NCBI GenBank assembly: GCA_020353195.1
Contig: CP070691.1
Coordinates: 3,460,666-3,493,966 of the forward strand
DNA from: Phycisphaerales bacterium
GTDB lineage: Bacteria > Planctomycetota > Phycisphaerae > UBA1845
Length of the DNA: 33,301 nt
Direction of reading: 5' to 3'
Part shown: positions 1 through 7,362 of the stretch, piece after piece
Layout of the letters: every line of letters begins with the position of its first letter
How positions within the stretch are numbered: the stretch's first letter is position 1
Made by a program: the position numbers and the translations under genes
The notes under the pieces: generated by a model
What the model was told of the DNA's origin: nothing
The model's database searches: none
What the model saw: the letters and a program-made list of their open reading frames with translations, nothing else

Positions 1-1
1 G

Positions 2-166
2 CGGGGGCAGGAGTTCCGACTCGCCCCGCCGGAGATCATCCCGATCTTCAAACGGCCAGATACTCTCAAAACCGCGCCTGGCGATCGCATCCCGCCCGAC
101 GTGGAGCAGAACTGTCTGGACACACCCTGCAAGGGGGTCCAGGATCGTCCGGCGTCAGATCTATGA
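2..166 (+). CDS. Possible 3' end of an unrecognised gene
   Basis: One frame is open from the window edge to a TGA at 164-166. It gives 54 residues of ordinary composition, including EFRLAPPEIIPIF and a CLDTPC pair. The other forward frames give less protein-like sequence. No family is recognised. It could be the tail of a longer gene that starts outside the window, or a chance open frame. The only support is composition and the edge position, so confidence is low. Confidence 0.3.
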   Translation, partial: RGQEFRLAPPEIIPIFKRPDTLKTAPGDRIPPDVEQNCLDTPCKGVQDRPASDL

Positions 167-509
167 GGCCGACGATGCGCATGTGTGCCGCGTGATCATG
201 CCGGTGCACCTACCGTTGCCCGCTTCGTGTGCGAGCTGACGTGGCAATTCCAATGATAACCATGAGCTGAAAGCCGCGGAATCGGTGTCACCGCGTAGGG
301 GCAAGTCGACCCGATGGCCATAAACTGAGACTGGCCCGGTCGCTTTCGATTGACTGCGGCGGGTCGTCCAGATTACGATTCCGGCTCAAGTATCTGATGA
401 ACGGGCAGCGTGCCATATGACCGAACCGCCCCGAGCCTGCAGGACTCGTCACGCAGCAGTTGGCAGAGGCCCACGGTCTTGGCGGCTGGCCATCACAGGA
501 GGTTATCCC
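167..509. other. Intergenic region upstream of lipoprotein gene
   Basis: No convincing gene was seen in these 343 bases. The only signal noted is a sigma70-like promoter candidate at 350-379. An open frame beginning at 417 runs into the lipoprotein gene. Its first 31 codons are rejected as coding because an excellent Shine-Dalgarno site precedes the GTG at 510. Confidence 0.5.
350..379 (+). promoter_or_regulatory. Candidate sigma70 promoter for the lipoprotein gene
   Basis: TTGACT (350-355) and TACGAT (374-379) are separated by 18 bases. They match the consensus at 5/6 and 4/6 positions. This would leave a leader of about 125 nt before the GTG start at 510. Chance matches of this quality occur, so this is only a candidate. 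Confidence 0.35.
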
Positions 510-1928
510 GTGAGCGTCGTGTCCTTAAGACGAGCATTGTCGGTCCTTGCTGGTACCGCATTGATTCTCGCATGCGGTTGCACCGGTCGCACCGGGGACG
601 TCGCTGAGACGAACAACGACGTCGACGCCGGCGACAATCAGAACGACGATCAGGTGCAGCCGCCCCACGATGGGGGCACCACGAGTGACGCAGCCTTCGT
701 GGAGGTCCCCGATCCGCTGTCCGGCGACAACCCGACCTATCCGCTGGAATCCGTCGCCGCGCCCGGGCCGGGCGAGTCCGTTTACGACTCCCGGCTGGGG
801 ACCACCCAGACCCGTGTCGTCGAGACGCTGAAGCTGCGACACGAATACTCGCGCTATGACACCTTCAACCTCGATCAATCAATGATCCTGCTGCTGGACT
901 TCGACGAGGGCGATTTCCGGGTCTACCGCACGGACTCCGTCCCGTATGACCAAGCAGAGAACCTGGTGACGACCTTGAGCGTTGAAGAACCGCGGTGGGA
1001 CCCGAACGACCCGCATCAGGTCTGGGGGATCAGTGAGCTGCAAGTGGTTACCACTGATGTCGTCGCCGGAGAGACCGCGACCGCCAAGGACTTCACCGAC
1101 GACCCGGTCATCGGCCCAATCATCACCGCGAACCCCGACCTGTACCGCGTCACCCGGCAATACGAGGGCGAGGCGTCAATCGACATGCGCTATTGGGCCT
1201 TCATCCTGCAGGGCACGCAAGAGGACTACCGGGCTCGATACCTGTTCACATGGGACCGGGAGAAGGACGAGATCCTGGGACTTTACGAGCTGTCGGCCGA
1301 AGAGTCCGTCATCGATTGGGTGGGCATGTCACCTCTGGGCAACTGGGTGATCATCGGAGGGGATTACGACAACGGCGGCAACATCGGCCCGGGACTCCGC
1401 ATCGTGAACAGGGAGTTCACCTCGCCGTTCTACCAACTCGCGCACGCAACCGCTCACGCGGACGTCGGGCTGGACACCGACGGAAATGAAGTGATCGTCA
1501 TGCAGAACACCCAGACCGACCACGTCGAGTTGTTCCCACTCGAACCGGATGCCGATCCGGTCCCGCTTATGATCCTGTTCTACGATGCGGACTCTCCACT
1601 TGGCTTCAGCGGAGGCATTCACGTCTCATGCAACATGCCCGGGTATTGCATCGTCTCGACGGAGGTCGACGCCGCCGCGCCCGAGCAGAACTGGTTCGAC
1701 CGCATGATCACACTGGTCGAGCTCGACCGCAACAACCCGCGCGTGTTCTACCTGGCCAAGGTGTACGGCTCCACGGGGGCATACTGGGAGGAGACGCAGG
1801 CCACCATCACCAACGACGGAACCAAGGTCATCTGGGCCACCAACTGGAGCGAGAACGTCGGCGACGAAGACGTCTGGGTCATGGAACTGGACATGCCCGC
1901 AAACTGGACCGCGACCCTGGCTGACTGA
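510..1928 (+). CDS. Predicted lipoprotein with beta-propeller-like sequence
   Basis: The start is the GTG at 510: AGGAGG lies at 497-502 with a 7-base gap, and the N-terminus then reads as a signal peptide (SLRRALSVLAGTALILAC). The product is 472 aa. A lipobox-like LILAC makes Cys22 the likely lipidated residue, followed by an Asp/Asn-rich linker (about residues 30-60) typical of surface lipoproteins. The rest is rich in short beta-type segments ending in patterns such as DGTKVIWATNW and DVWVMELD, which resemble blades of TolB-like propellers. No catalytic motif was identified. It is a single gene with no obvious operon partner. The lipoprotein call is fairly firm; the propeller fold is inferred from pattern only, and the function is unknown. 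Confidence 0.75.
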   Translation: MSVVSLRRALSVLAGTALILACGCTGRTGDVAETNNDVDAGDNQNDDQVQPPHDGGTTSDAAFVEVPDPLSGDNPTYPLESVAAPGPGESVYDSRLGTTQTRVVETLKLRHEYSRYDTFNLDQSMILLLDFDEGDFRVYRTDSVPYDQAENLVTTLSVEEPRWDPNDPHQVWGISELQVVTTDVVAGETATAKDFTDDPVIGPIITANPDLYRVTRQYEGEASIDMRYWAFILQGTQEDYRARYLFTWDREKDEILGLYELSAEESVIDWVGMSPLGNWVIIGGDYDNGGNIGPGLRIVNREFTSPFYQLAHATAHADVGLDTDGNEVIVMQNTQTDHVELFPLEPDADPVPLMILFYDADSPLGFSGGIHVSCNMPGYCIVSTEVDAAAPEQNWFDRMITLVELDRNNPRVFYLAKVYGSTGAYWEETQATITNDGTKVIWATNWSENVGDEDVWVMELDMPANWTATLAD

Positions 1929-2510
1929 TCGAAGACCGTGCCTGACGACTGTCCGGCGTGCCTCGCCTGTCGAATTCTACGACTCCAGCCGGCCATACAC
2001 TGTCAGAGCCTGGCGCACCCGGAGCCGCGTGGGCCGGCTGCTGCTCTGGCCCGCTCATCGCCCGGGCGGCGAGATCCCATGCGTGTCCGACACACGCGAC
2101 GAAGCCCTGCGCTGGGAACTAGCGTACTGAGAAATCGGCGGATCCGGGTGGAGGGATCTGACGCGAACATCAAGAGCACGAAAGCGTCTTTGAGGTGCTG
2201 CGCGATTCCGTTCAGTGCCGAGCGAAGTGCGCGAGAACGCGTTCTCGACAGGTCTGAGCGCCGCAACGGGCTTCCAGACACTGGACACTGTTGCCGTGAT
2301 GTCCGCCCGGCAGGCGCGCGCTCTGCGCGTCCTAGACCTCTTCCAGCAGCGATCAGGATCCGCGCCGTCAGAACCGGCTCAGGTCCGGGTCTCGATGCAT
2401 CATTGGAGAAGCGGATGATCTGGACTGTATCGTCCGGTTGCAGTCGCATCAGCCCCTGGCGATCGTTCCTGGGACGGGGGCCCTAAACGCGTGCAGTGGG
2501 GCCGGGTGGC

Positions 2511-2538
2511 TTTACGCGGCGAGCGCCATTGCTAAAAT
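2511..2538 (+). promoter_or_regulatory. Candidate sigma70 promoter for pntAA-pntAB-pntB
   Basis: TTTACG (2511-2516) and TAAAAT (2533-2538) are separated by 16 bases. The -10 matches consensus at 5/6 positions and sits in a locally AT-rich patch within GC-rich sequence. The predicted leader is about 75 nt and would contain the 16/17-base tandem repeat at 2568-2605. Confidence 0.4.
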
Positions 2539-2567
2539 CGAACACGTCACGTTTCACCAAAGCCGTG

Positions 2568-2605
2568 GGCCGATTCGGGCGGCGCGCCGGCCGATTTCGG
2601 GCGGC
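2568..2605 (+). repeat. Short tandem duplication in the pnt leader
   Basis: GGCCGATTCGGGCGGC at 2568-2583 is repeated at 2589-2605 with one extra T. The copies are offset by 21 bases and separated by GCGCC. They lie between the candidate promoter and the pntAA start codon. They could be a duplicated regulator site or replication slippage; the sequence does not decide. Confidence 0.5.
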
Positions 2606-2619
2606 ACAGAGAGCACACC

Positions 2620-3759
2620 ATGAAGATCGGGATTCCAAAGGAGACCCACGTAGGCGAACGCCGGGTGGCATTGGTGCCCGAATCGTGCAAGAAGCTGGTG
2701 AACAAGGGGATCGAAGTCACCATTCAAAGCGGAGCGGGGACGGATGCGTATTTCGATGACGCGTTGTACACGGTGGTGGGGGCGACCATCGAAGGCGACA
2801 CAGGTGCGCTGCTGGGCGGGGCGGATCTGGTGCTGATGGTTCAGCCGCCGACGCTCGGGCAAATCGAGCAGATGCGGGAGGGTGCGATGCTGCTGACGTC
2901 GCTGCTGCCGACGCACAGTCTGGACGTCGTGCGCAAGCTCGCGGAGCGCAAGGTGAGCACGTTTTCGACGGACTGCATTCCGCGGACAACCCGGGCGCAG
3001 TCGATGGACACGCTGAGCTCAATGGCGAACATCGCGGGTTACAGGGCGGTGTTGATCGCGGCGAATCACCTGGCGAAGTACTTTCCAATGTTCATGACGG
3101 CGGCTGGGACGATCTTCCCGGCAAAGGTGTTCGTGATCGGGGCGGGTGTCGCCGGTTTGCAGGCGATCGCGACCGCCCGACGGCTCGGCGCGACGGTGGT
3201 GGCGACGGACACGAGGAGAGCGGTAGCAGAGCAGGTTCAGAGTCTGGGCGGGAAGTTTGTCGGTGTTGAGAGCGAGGAGGATGCGCAGATGACCAGCGGC
3301 TATGCGAAGGAGCTGTCGCAGGAGTTCTATCGCAAGCAGGCCGATCTGATCGCCGAGCAGTGCAGGGCGAACGACGTGGTGATCACGACGGCGCTGATCG
3401 GGGGCATCAAGGCGCCGAAACTGATCACCGAGGAGATGGTGCGGAACATGCAGCCGGGCTCGGTTATCGTGGATCTGGCGGCGACCGCGGGGGGCAACTG
3501 CGTGATCGCGGAGCCGGGGCGCACGGTGGTCAGGCACCACGTGACGATTGCGGCGCCGCTGAACCTGCCGGCGGACATGCCGATTCACGGCAGCACGCTA
3601 TATTCGCGGAACTTGACGGCGTTTGTACTGGAATTCTGGAAAGACAACCAGTTCAACCTGGACCTCGAGGACGAGATTATTGCGGGTGCGCTGATCACGC
3701 ACGAGGGACAGGTGCGACACGAGCCGACGAGGAAGGCGCTCGAAGGCGGTGAGGGCTAG
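2620..3759 (+). CDS. pntAA: NAD(P) transhydrogenase subunit alpha part 1 (NAD-binding domain I)
   Basis: This 379-aa protein is the soluble NAD(H)-binding component of proton-translocating transhydrogenase, which transfers hydride between NADH and NADP+ coupled to proton movement. The N-terminus (MKIGIPKETHVGERRVALVP) is typical of the alanine dehydrogenase/PNT family. The Rossmann glycine motif GAGVAG lies at residues 174-179. The family segment with R122, Q127, D130 and S133 matches the Arg-Gln-Asp-Ser set that contacts nicotinamide in Rhodospirillum rubrum domain I. An alanine dehydrogenase is excluded by the two membrane/NADP genes directly downstream. The alpha subunit is split into two genes, as in R. 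rubrum, rather than fused as in E. coli. The start codon has only a weak purine-rich site. Confidence 0.95.
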   Translation: MKIGIPKETHVGERRVALVPESCKKLVNKGIEVTIQSGAGTDAYFDDALYTVVGATIEGDTGALLGGADLVLMVQPPTLGQIEQMREGAMLLTSLLPTHSLDVVRKLAERKVSTFSTDCIPRTTRAQSMDTLSSMANIAGYRAVLIAANHLAKYFPMFMTAAGTIFPAKVFVIGAGVAGLQAIATARRLGATVVATDTRRAVAEQVQSLGGKFVGVESEEDAQMTSGYAKELSQEFYRKQADLIAEQCRANDVVITTALIGGIKAPKLITEEMVRNMQPGSVIVDLAATAGGNCVIAEPGRTVVRHHVTIAAPLNLPADMPIHGSTLYSRNLTAFVLEFWKDNQFNLDLEDEIIAGALITHEGQVRHEPTRKALEGGEG

Positions 3760-3761
3760 TC

Positions 3762-4082
3762 ATGTTGGAGCTGTTGGCACAAGCGGAGACCGGCGGCGTG
3801 CTGGGCCCGCTGTCGGTGCATCTCGTGGTATTCCTGTTGGCCATCCTGCTGGGGTTCGAGGTGATCTCCAAGGTGCCGGCCACGCTGCACACGCCGCTGA
3901 TGTCGGGATCGAACGCCATCTCTGGCATCACGATTGTCGGCGCGCTGGTGATCGCGGGCACGGTGGACACGTCGTGGGTCAAGTACATCTTCGGGTTCTT
4001 GGCGATGGTGTTCGCGACGGTCAACGTCGTGGGCGGGTTCGTAGTGACCGACCGCATGCTCGGCATGTTCAAGCGCAGGTAG
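3762..4082 (+). CDS. pntAB: NAD(P) transhydrogenase subunit alpha part 2 (membrane domain II)
   Basis: A 106-aa membrane protein begins 2 bases after the pntAA stop, with a GGTGAGGG ribosome site inside the end of pntAA, so the two are probably translationally coupled. It has about three hydrophobic helices (residues about 15-35, 48-66 and 73-95). It also has the conserved HTPLMSGSNAISGITIVGAL segment of PntA domain II. It forms the membrane proton channel with PntB. It ends in a short basic tail (MLGMFKRR). Length and sequence are typical of split PntA systems. Confidence 0.95.
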   Translation: MLELLAQAETGGVLGPLSVHLVVFLLAILLGFEVISKVPATLHTPLMSGSNAISGITIVGALVIAGTVDTSWVKYIFGFLAMVFATVNVVGGFVVTDRMLGMFKRR

Positions 4083-4092
4083 GAGGGCGGCG

Positions 4093-5658
4093 ATGGTGCT
4101 TGCAGGCACATTCGACGTGTTGCTGGCCCGGGCCACGACCGCCCCCGACGCGCCGCTGATCAGCGGAGACGTGCGGGCGTTCCTAGTCAACACCATCTAT
4201 GCGGTCGCGGCGATCTTCTTCGTGTTTGGCTTGAAGATGCTGTCGTCGCCACGGACGGCGCGGCGCGGCAACCGGGTCGCGTCGGTCGGGATGCTGATCG
4301 CGGTGGTGACGACGCTGTTGAGCGAACCCGAGATGGGCTGGCCGGTGATCATCGCCGGCTTCGTGGTGGGCGGGCTGATCGGCCTGATCGCAGCGAAGAA
4401 GGTGCCGATGACGGGCATGCCGGAGATGGTGGCGCTGCTCAACGGCTCGGGCGCGCTGGCGTCGGCGGTGGTGGCGATGGCGGAGTATTGGCGGGTCGCG
4501 GACTACCAGGCGCATTTGCTGGACGGGCGAATCACGATCGGACTGACCTTGCTGATCGGAATGGCGACGTTCACGGGCAGCGTGGTCGCGTTTCTGAAGC
4601 TGCGTGGGTACTGGATTCCGGTGTACTGGGCGGGGAAGGAACCGGCGAAGGATCGGCAGGGGAAGGTCAAGACGGACGCAACCGGCAACGTCGTGATGGG
4701 CTGGAAGCAGTACCTCAAGCTGGGCAACCCTCTGACGTTTCCGCTGCAGCATCTGGTAAATCTGCTGATGATCGTTGTGATCATCGTGCTGGGCGTGCTG
4801 TTGGCGATGGATCCGGCGCGCTGGGGCGCGGTGGTGCTGATCATCATGCTGGCGGGCATTCTGGGGGTGCTGATCACGATTCCGATCGGTGGGGCGGACA
4901 TGCCGGTGGTCGTGTCGCTGCTGAACTCGTATTCGGGGCTGGCGGCGTGCGCGGCGGGGTTCGTGCTGCACAACATGGGGCTGATCATTGCCGGCTCGCT
5001 GGTGGGGGCGTCGGGGCTGATCCTGACGAACATCATGTGCAAGGCGATGAACCGCTCGTTCGTGAACGTCATGGCGGGCGGTTTCGGGCAGGACCTCGCG
5101 GCGGCCGGCACTACGTCGGTGGAAGGCAAGACGGTGCGCCAGATGGACGCCGAGGAGGCGGCGATGGTGCTCGAGGCGGCAGACAAGGTGTTCGTCATTC
5201 CGGGCTACGGGATGGCAGTGGCGCAAGCGCAGCACGCCGTGGCGGAAATGGCGACGCTGCTGCGAGGCAAGGGCGCGGAGGTGCGGTTTGGCGTGCATCC
5301 GGTGGCAGGGCGCATGCCTGGGCACATGAACGTGCTGCTGGCGGAGGCGAACGTGCCGTATGAGCAGCTCGCGGACCTGGAGCTGAACAGCGAAATGGAG
5401 CAATGTGACGTCGCGCTGGTGATCGGGGCAAACGACGTGGTGAATCCGGATGCGCGGCGGCCGGACAGCCAGATCGCGGGCATGCCGATCTTCGACGTGG
5501 ACAAGGCGCGTACGGTGATGGTGTGCAAGCGCAGCCTGAACCCGGGCTTCGCGGGAATCGAGAATCCGCTTTTCTTCAACGAGAACACCGTGATGCTGTT
5601 TGGCGATGCGAAGAAGACGGTGAGCGGGATTGTGGGGGAGTTGAAGGTCGGTGGGTAG
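4093..5658 (+). CDS. pntB: NAD(P) transhydrogenase subunit beta (membrane domain plus NADP-binding domain III)
   Basis: This 521-aa beta subunit follows pntAB after 10 bases. AGGAGG at 4081-4086 overlaps the pntAB stop codon. Membrane helices occupy roughly residues 30-315. The C-terminal NADP(H)-binding domain III starts near residue 360 and shows PGYGMAVAQAQ (370-380), RMPGHMNVLLAEA (from 408), GANDVVNPDA and the family's KRSLNPGFAG segment. It is longer than the usual ~460 residues. The excess is partly an N-terminal extension and partly a hydrophilic insert at about residues 180-212, between membrane helices. Together with pntAA and pntAB it makes a complete enzyme whose usual role is NADPH supply. 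Confidence 0.95.
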   Translation: MVLAGTFDVLLARATTAPDAPLISGDVRAFLVNTIYAVAAIFFVFGLKMLSSPRTARRGNRVASVGMLIAVVTTLLSEPEMGWPVIIAGFVVGGLIGLIAAKKVPMTGMPEMVALLNGSGALASAVVAMAEYWRVADYQAHLLDGRITIGLTLLIGMATFTGSVVAFLKLRGYWIPVYWAGKEPAKDRQGKVKTDATGNVVMGWKQYLKLGNPLTFPLQHLVNLLMIVVIIVLGVLLAMDPARWGAVVLIIMLAGILGVLITIPIGGADMPVVVSLLNSYSGLAACAAGFVLHNMGLIIAGSLVGASGLILTNIMCKAMNRSFVNVMAGGFGQDLAAAGTTSVEGKTVRQMDAEEAAMVLEAADKVFVIPGYGMAVAQAQHAVAEMATLLRGKGAEVRFGVHPVAGRMPGHMNVLLAEANVPYEQLADLELNSEMEQCDVALVIGANDVVNPDARRPDSQIAGMPIFDVDKARTVMVCKRSLNPGFAGIENPLFFNENTVMLFGDAKKTVSGIVGELKVGG

Positions 5659-5768
5659 GGGACGAGAGTGGCGACAAAGCGACGGAGGGGGGACGTGGGA
5701 CGAATCGTCAGCGCGCGTCTTCAGGCGGCAGCGAGTCGCCGATCCACCAGAGGGCCGGAGGCTGAATC

Positions 5769-6935
5769 ATGAACGAAGATCGCGAAGATTCGCGCGACCA
5801 GATGGACGATCCGCCCGGGACATCGGGAACAGGCTCGGGCTCAGCCGCTGAGTCGCCCGGAGCCGCGGGGCGCACACGGCGACACCGGGCCAAGAAGCTC
5901 CTGCTCAGCGCCGGCACCGTGCTGATCCTGGTTGTCGTCGCCGAGATCGCCCTGCGCGCCGGCCACCTGATCAGCAAGGGAACCTGGGATTTCCTGCCCG
6001 CGGTACGGATGGCATCGGAACTCTATGAGCCGCATCCTTACCTATGCTACGCGATGAAGCCGGGAGCACGATTCATTGGACATGGAGGGCAGACGCGCAT
6101 CAACCGGTGGGGTTGTCGCGGCCGGGACGTGGAGCGTGTCAAGCCCGACGGTGTGGTCCGCATCGCGTGCCTCGGCGGCTCCACAACGTTCAGCCTGAAC
6201 GCCAGCGACAACGACCACACGTGGCCCGCGCAGTTGGAGCGCATCTTGAACGAGCGCCACGGGCCGACTCGGTTCGAGGTGCTGAACTTCGGCACACCGG
6301 GATATTGCGTGGTGGAGAGCTTCCTTATCTTCTCTCTGCGCGCGGTCGATCTCGACCCGGATATCATACTGATGCAGGACGCCCTGAACGACGTGTACGC
6401 CGTCTTCCGTCCCGACGTCGTTTCTGACTACACGCATTTCCGCGGACCGTACACGAGGCTGAGCGGCAAGTGGCTGGGCCGGTCGGCGATTGGGCGCCTG
6501 GTGATCGCGGCCGCCGCTCGGGCCGGCCAACCGAGCCGCTCCTTCTCGCCGACGCTCTCCAAAGAGGGCGTTAGACTGTTTCAACGGTACGTGGAATCCA
6601 CCGTCCTGATGGCCAGAGCCCGCGAGATCCAACCCGTGATCGTAACCATGCCGGACCGACTGCCCCGGGATGAAGAAGAGTGCCGTAAACATAGCGTCGA
6701 GATTGCGCTCACCCGCGTGTTGATCGAGGGCCTGCGGCGGGTCAGCCGTGGTCGTAACGTTCCGTTGATCGACCTCTCGGCCACGTTCCCCAAAGACCCC
6801 CGGTACTTCACGGACGACACCCACAAGACCGATGAGGGGCTGGAATTGGCCGCCCGCATGATCGCCGACGGACTTCAGCAGAACGGAGTCCTCGCGCGGG
6901 CACTCGAACAGCGCGGAGGCATGGCGTCCGACTGA
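5769..6935 (+). CDS. Membrane-anchored SGNH/GDSL-family hydrolase
   Basis: GGAGG (5757-5761) sits 7 bases before the ATG. The 388-aa product has a cytoplasmic Ser/Gly/Asp-rich N-terminus and one membrane helix at about residues 43-64 (LLLSAGTVLILVVVAEIAL). An extracytoplasmic SGNH hydrolase domain follows. The nucleophile block is CLGGSTTF with Ser138; NFGTPGY (173-179) and DALND (204-208) fit the Gly and Asn oxyanion blocks. DDTHKTDEG, with D349 and H352, supplies the Asp-x-x-His of the last block. Such proteins are acyl-ester hydrolases or acetyltransferases acting on cell-surface glycans or lipids. The substrate cannot be deduced here. It lies 110 bases after pntB and shows no functional link to it. 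Confidence 0.8.
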   Translation: MNEDREDSRDQMDDPPGTSGTGSGSAAESPGAAGRTRRHRAKKLLLSAGTVLILVVVAEIALRAGHLISKGTWDFLPAVRMASELYEPHPYLCYAMKPGARFIGHGGQTRINRWGCRGRDVERVKPDGVVRIACLGGSTTFSLNASDNDHTWPAQLERILNERHGPTRFEVLNFGTPGYCVVESFLIFSLRAVDLDPDIILMQDALNDVYAVFRPDVVSDYTHFRGPYTRLSGKWLGRSAIGRLVIAAAARAGQPSRSFSPTLSKEGVRLFQRYVESTVLMARAREIQPVIVTMPDRLPRDEEECRKHSVEIALTRVLIEGLRRVSRGRNVPLIDLSATFPKDPRYFTDDTHKTDEGLELAARMIADGLQQNGVLARALEQRGGMASD

Positions 6936-7182
6936 GCACCCGCCGCCACGAGTACCAGAGGCGGAGATCGGCGACCGTTGCATGATCGGGTTCGCCTTGC
7001 CAGGGAACCGGCGCCGTGTAGCGATCTGCTATTTTGGCAGCGGTAACAACGTCTGCCCTCGTGTGCATCCGAAGTGGATCCTCACCCTAGCGCCACAGCC
7101 CGTCCAAGATAGCAACTCGACTGCGACCTGACTGGTACGCCCATACCCAGTCGTGAGACCGCCAGAGGCCGGGTGTCGTCTT

Positions 7183-7194
7183 CATTGATCAATG
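7183..7194. promoter_or_regulatory. Perfect 12-bp palindrome, operator-like
   Basis: CATTGATCAATG is an uninterrupted perfect palindrome. It lies about 60 bases upstream of the extended -10 candidate and 169 bases upstream of the GGT start codon. Its symmetry and AT-rich core, set in GC-rich DNA, suit a dimeric repressor or activator site. No regulator gene is nearby to match it, so function is inferred only from symmetry and position. Confidence 0.3.
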
Positions 7195-7248
7195 ACCTCG
7201 ACAAGCATCTCATGAGGCGGACCGGTGTTCTCGCCTGCCCGCGCCGCT

Positions 7249-7269
7249 CTTGTGGTATGATCCTACAAG
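7249..7269 (+). promoter_or_regulatory. Candidate extended -10 promoter within an inverted repeat
   Basis: TGGTATGAT (7253-7261) fits an extended -10 (TGn plus TATGAT, 5/6 match). It is centred in a near-perfect inverted repeat: CTTGTGG at 7249-7255 and CCTACAAG at 7262-7269. No good -35 is visible, which fits an extended -10 promoter. The leader to the ATG at 7363 would be about 95 nt. Confidence 0.3.
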
Positions 7270-7362
7270 CAGCAGCGCTTTGTTGTTGAGTGGCTGCGGG
7301 GTTCGCGCATCGCCGAACCATCGTTCGGCATGAAGGGCTGATTGCTGATCAGGAGGCCGGTT

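Larger units (their letters stand above)
1929..2619. other. Long intergenic region before the pnt operon
   Basis: About 690 bases hold no gene I can support. Short open frames on both strands overlap each other, lack ribosome sites and have biased Arg/Pro/Ala composition, as expected of non-coding high-GC DNA. The last 110 bases contain a promoter candidate (2511-2538) and a short tandem duplication (2568-2605), both described separately. No tRNA or recognisable riboswitch was seen. Confidence 0.5.
6936..7362. other. Intergenic region upstream of the gamma-glutamyltransferase gene
   Basis: No gene is supported in these 427 bases. Two features stand out and are listed separately: a perfect 12-base palindrome at 7183-7194 and an extended -10 element inside an inverted repeat at 7249-7269. 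The remaining sequence shows nothing recognisable. Confidence 0.5.

Noticed and set aside
417..509. Longer start for the first lipoprotein gene
   Set aside because: The extra residues would bury the signal peptide, and AGGAGG sits correctly before the GTG at 510.
1929..2619. Possible small genes in the long gap before pntAA
   Set aside because: Competing short frames on both strands lack ribosome sites and protein-like composition; none could be supported.
4183..5403. 406-aa minus-strand frame
   Set aside because: It lies opposite pntB and is composed mostly of His, Arg, Gln and Asp, the typical antisense shadow of a GC-rich membrane protein gene.
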